DNA from: Gammaproteobacteria bacterium
Lineage (GTDB): Bacteria > Pseudomonadota > Gammaproteobacteria > Steroidobacterales > BM003
Direction of reading: 5' to 3'
Assembly: GCA_026193125.1 (NCBI GenBank)
Contig: JAPHSC010000367.1
Span: forward strand, 1 to 6,842
DNA: 6,842 nucleotides
A program made the translations under genes and the position numbers. Shown piece after piece: positions 5,501 to 6,842 of this stretch; positions within the stretch are counted from its first letter, which is position 1; each line of letters starts with the position of its first letter. The notes under the pieces were generated by a model. It had not been told where the DNA came from, ran no database searches, and was given only the letters and a program-made list of their open reading frames with translations.

Positions 5501-6496
5501 CTAGGCGGCGGCTGCCAACTGCCTCGCCTCGCGATAGGACACCATGCGCTGCAGACCCTCGTCCCACAGGAAGCACCGGAAACACGACAGAATGTCGCGC
5601 GGTGCGAGGGTGGTCGTTTCCGGGGACTGTAGCTCCGGAATTGCCTGCATCGCCTCGGGCAGGCGATAGAAGGGAATGCGGATGTTCAGGTGGTGAACAT
5701 GGTGAAACCCGATATTCCCGGTGAACCATTGCATGACCTTGTTCAGGCGCAGGTAGCTGGAGGATTCCATAGCCGCCCGATAAAAATTCCAGGTCCCGGG
5801 GGTCAGAATATGCATGTTCTTGAAGCTGTGCTGGGCAAAGAACAGGTAACTGCCAAGTGCCGAGGCCACGCTCATCGGCAGTAACACCACAAAGAACGCC
5901 ACATCGAATCCACCATACACCCACAAAACGGTAATCAGGGTCGCATGGGCGAGTAATGCCACCAGTGAGTCCAGGTGCCGCAGGGGCTTTTTGAACAAGG
6001 GCAACAGCGTGACGCTTAAAAGGAAGATCGTGACGTACCCGCACAGCACGGTCAGGGGATGACGCTCCACGCGATAGCTCAGACGTGTCTTCCAGGACGC
6101 CTCACGCCACATCTTGGTGGTGATAACGGGGAAAGCGCCTATGCTGACGTCGGATACCTGGCCCACGTGGCGGTGGTGGTAATTATGACTCTTTCTCCAG
6201 GAATTCGGTGGGGTCAGCGCAAGCGCGGCATAGGTACGAAAAATAATCGACGCCAGGCGCGAATCTTTCAGGATGGCCCCATGCATGTAGTCGTGGTAGG
6301 TGATGAAGGCACGTACCATCGCCAATGCCCCAAGCAGACTCAGCATCAGGCGCAGCGGCCAGCCGGGCGCAATGCCGGCACCGGTCAGCGAGACGAGAAG
6401 CAGCGCGAAGGTGGAGCCCACCTGCCACCAGCTCCTGGGCACGGATTCAACCGCGAATGGCGCCGTGGCCTTGAGCAATTCCCTCCCGACCCGCAT
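5501..6496 (-). CDS. Membrane fatty acid desaturase (Bacillus Des-like)
   Basis: With the ATG at 6494-6496 the protein has 331 residues. It is an acyl-lipid/acyl-chain desaturase of the diiron membrane family, acting at the inner membrane with an electron donor (ferredoxin type in Des). The three histidine boxes are H68-DYM-H72, H104-NY-H107-H108 and H265-HV-H268-H269, plus AQHSF (221-225). Hydrophobic segments lie near 24-66, 148-168 and 178-220. The stretch AAMESSSYLRLNKVMQWFTGNIGFHHVHHL (241-270) and the end LWDEGLQRMVSYREAR closely parallel B. subtilis Des (delta-5, cold-induced), so this subfamily is likely; regiospecificity cannot be told. The frame stays open to a TTG at 6608-6610 (369 residues), but the extra 38 residues are polar, lack a good ribosome site and overlap a possible promoter; a GTG at 6548-6550 is another option. 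MRVGRELL also looks like a family N-terminus. Products would be substrates for the CFA-like enzyme. Confidence 0.9.
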   Translation of the reverse strand: MRVGRELLKATAPFAVESVPRSWWQVGSTFALLLVSLTGAGIAPGWPLRLMLSLLGALAMVRAFITYHDYMHGAILKDSRLASIIFRTYAALALTPPNSWRKSHNYHHRHVGQVSDVSIGAFPVITTKMWREASWKTRLSYRVERHPLTVLCGYVTIFLLSVTLLPLFKKPLRHLDSLVALLAHATLITVLWVYGGFDVAFFVVLLPMSVASALGSYLFFAQHSFKNMHILTPGTWNFYRAAMESSSYLRLNKVMQWFTGNIGFHHVHHLNIRIPFYRLPEAMQAIPELQSPETTTLAPRDILSCFRCFLWDEGLQRMVSYREARQLAAAA

Positions 6497-6583
6497 GTCT
6501 GAGCCCGATTCGGGGGAATCTTGTTTTGTATCCAGTATTTGTCCGAGCACCGTCCATATCCCCGGCAAAAACCTGACTATGAG

Positions 6584-6610
6584 CGTATAGAAATACGGCG
6601 TTTTTTTCAA
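6584..6610 (-). promoter_or_regulatory. Possible sigma-70 promoter for the desaturase
   Basis: On the minus strand TTGAAA (6610-6605) is followed after 15 nt by TATACG (6589-6584), inside the most AT-rich stretch of the neighbourhood (including seven consecutive A). The -35 box is good, the -10 box matches 4 of 6, and the spacer is shorter than the ideal 17, so the call is weak. Transcription would start about 80 nt before the preferred ATG at 6496. That leader contains GATTC-CCCC-GAATC (6509-6522), a 5-bp hairpin overlapping an alternative CCCG-AAT-CGGG pairing. Confidence 0.25.
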
Positions 6611-6651
6611 TGTTCAGCATGGACAGCGGGCCGTCTTTCGAGGCACAGCAA

Positions 6652-6682
6652 GGCTTCTGGAAGCCCCCGGCAAGGGTCCGGG
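6652..6682. repeat. Two adjacent small hairpins between the GNAT and desaturase genes
   Basis: GGCTTC-TG-GAAGCC (6652-6665) is a perfect inverted repeat. Directly next to it CCCGG (6666-6670) pairs with CCGGG (6678-6682) across a 7-nt loop. On the minus strand they lie about 75-105 nt after the GNAT stop and could help end its transcript, but no T run follows. Seen in sequence; function uncertain. Confidence 0.25.
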
Positions 6683-6712
6683 TACTCTATTTCTGGTGGT
6701 TTTCCGGGTACT
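6677..6712. repeat. Pair of 10-bp direct repeats upstream of the desaturase
   Basis: TCCGGGTACT occurs at 6677-6686 and again at 6703-6712, 26 bp start to start, in the non-coding gap 6611-6757. They lie about 70-105 bp upstream of the possible desaturase -35 box. They could be two binding sites for a regulator, but two short copies are weak evidence. I see no gene in 6611-6757; a 59-codon plus-strand frame starting at 6610 has no ribosome site and no recognisable sequence. Confidence 0.25.
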
Positions 6713-6757
6713 TGGAGGACTCGGCAGTTCGCACAGCTGCCCTGCGCTGTATGCACA

Positions 6758-6842
6758 TCATGCAGACTGGCCTTGCCGTCTCACCATGATTTTGTAGGCC
6801 GACATCTCGAAGCCGATTTTCTCGTAAGCACGAATGGCGATG
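6758..6842 (-). CDS. GNAT family N-acetyltransferase, C-terminal end (5' part outside window)
   Basis: The minus strand is open from the window edge to a TGA at 6760-6758 and gives 27 residues, IAIRAYEKIGFEMSAYKIMV and a short basic tail. 'AIRAYEKIGFE' is the classical last block of GNAT acetyltransferases (N..A..YEK.GF), where the Tyr acts near the acetyl-CoA thiol. The substrate cannot be told from this fragment. The gene reads in the same direction as the desaturase but is separated from its preferred start by 261 nt, so co-transcription is not assured. Confidence 0.72.
   Translation of the reverse strand, partial: IAIRAYEKIGFEMSAYKIMVRRQGQSA

Noticed and set aside
5418..6044. Minus-strand 208-codon frame overlapping the desaturase in another frame
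   Set aside because: Pro/Arg/Gly-rich out-of-frame product; the histidine boxes lie in the other frame.
6610..6789. Plus-strand 59-codon frame in the gap before the GNAT fragment
   Set aside because: No ribosome site, no recognisable sequence, and it overlaps the GNAT end on the opposite strand.

Overview
The window is dense, GC-rich DNA with two facing gene blocks. The gene set is a COG2907-type flavoprotein, DUF1365, a CFA-synthase-like enzyme, a Blc-type lipoprotein, a Bacillus Des-like desaturase and a CPA1 antiporter. It looks like an aquatic or marine gammaproteobacterium; this is inference from gene content and style, and no taxonomic marker gene is present.

Plus-strand block (1-4096): a tightly packed run of five co-directional genes. 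In order they are the 3' end of a DUF6134-type gene, an outer-membrane lipocalin lipoprotein (Blc-like), a flavin-binding amine-oxidase-fold protein (COG2907 type), a DUF1365 protein and a cyclopropane-fatty-acid-synthase-like SAM methyltransferase. The spacings are a 3-nt gap, a 34-nt gap, an 8-nt overlap and a 4-nt ATGA overlap, which strongly suggests one operon. The core trio FAD protein - DUF1365 - CFA-like enzyme is a known but poorly understood bacterial module, and plant cyclopropane synthases fuse the first and third members into one chain. The likely job is SAM-dependent modification of unsaturated acyl chains in membrane phospholipids. The lipocalin may bind, carry or repair lipids at the outer membrane.

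Minus-strand block (6842-4083): read right to left, this has the C-terminal end of a GNAT acetyltransferase, a gap with small repeats and a possible promoter, a membrane fatty-acid desaturase of the Bacillus Des type, a 164-nt gap with an inverted repeat, and a CPA1 Na+/H+ (or K+/H+) antiporter. The antiporter is convergent with the CFA-like gene, and their coding ends overlap by 14 nt.

Together the window reads as a membrane-lipid adaptation locus: a desaturase makes double bonds, a CFA-like enzyme with a flavoprotein partner modifies double bonds, a lipocalin handles lipids, and an ion antiporter sits in the same membrane. The point most worth a second look is the CFA-like enzyme, which lacks two of the five bicarbonate-site residues of E. 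coli Cfa, together with its uncharacterised partners. I saw no mobile element, CRISPR array, tRNA or rRNA.
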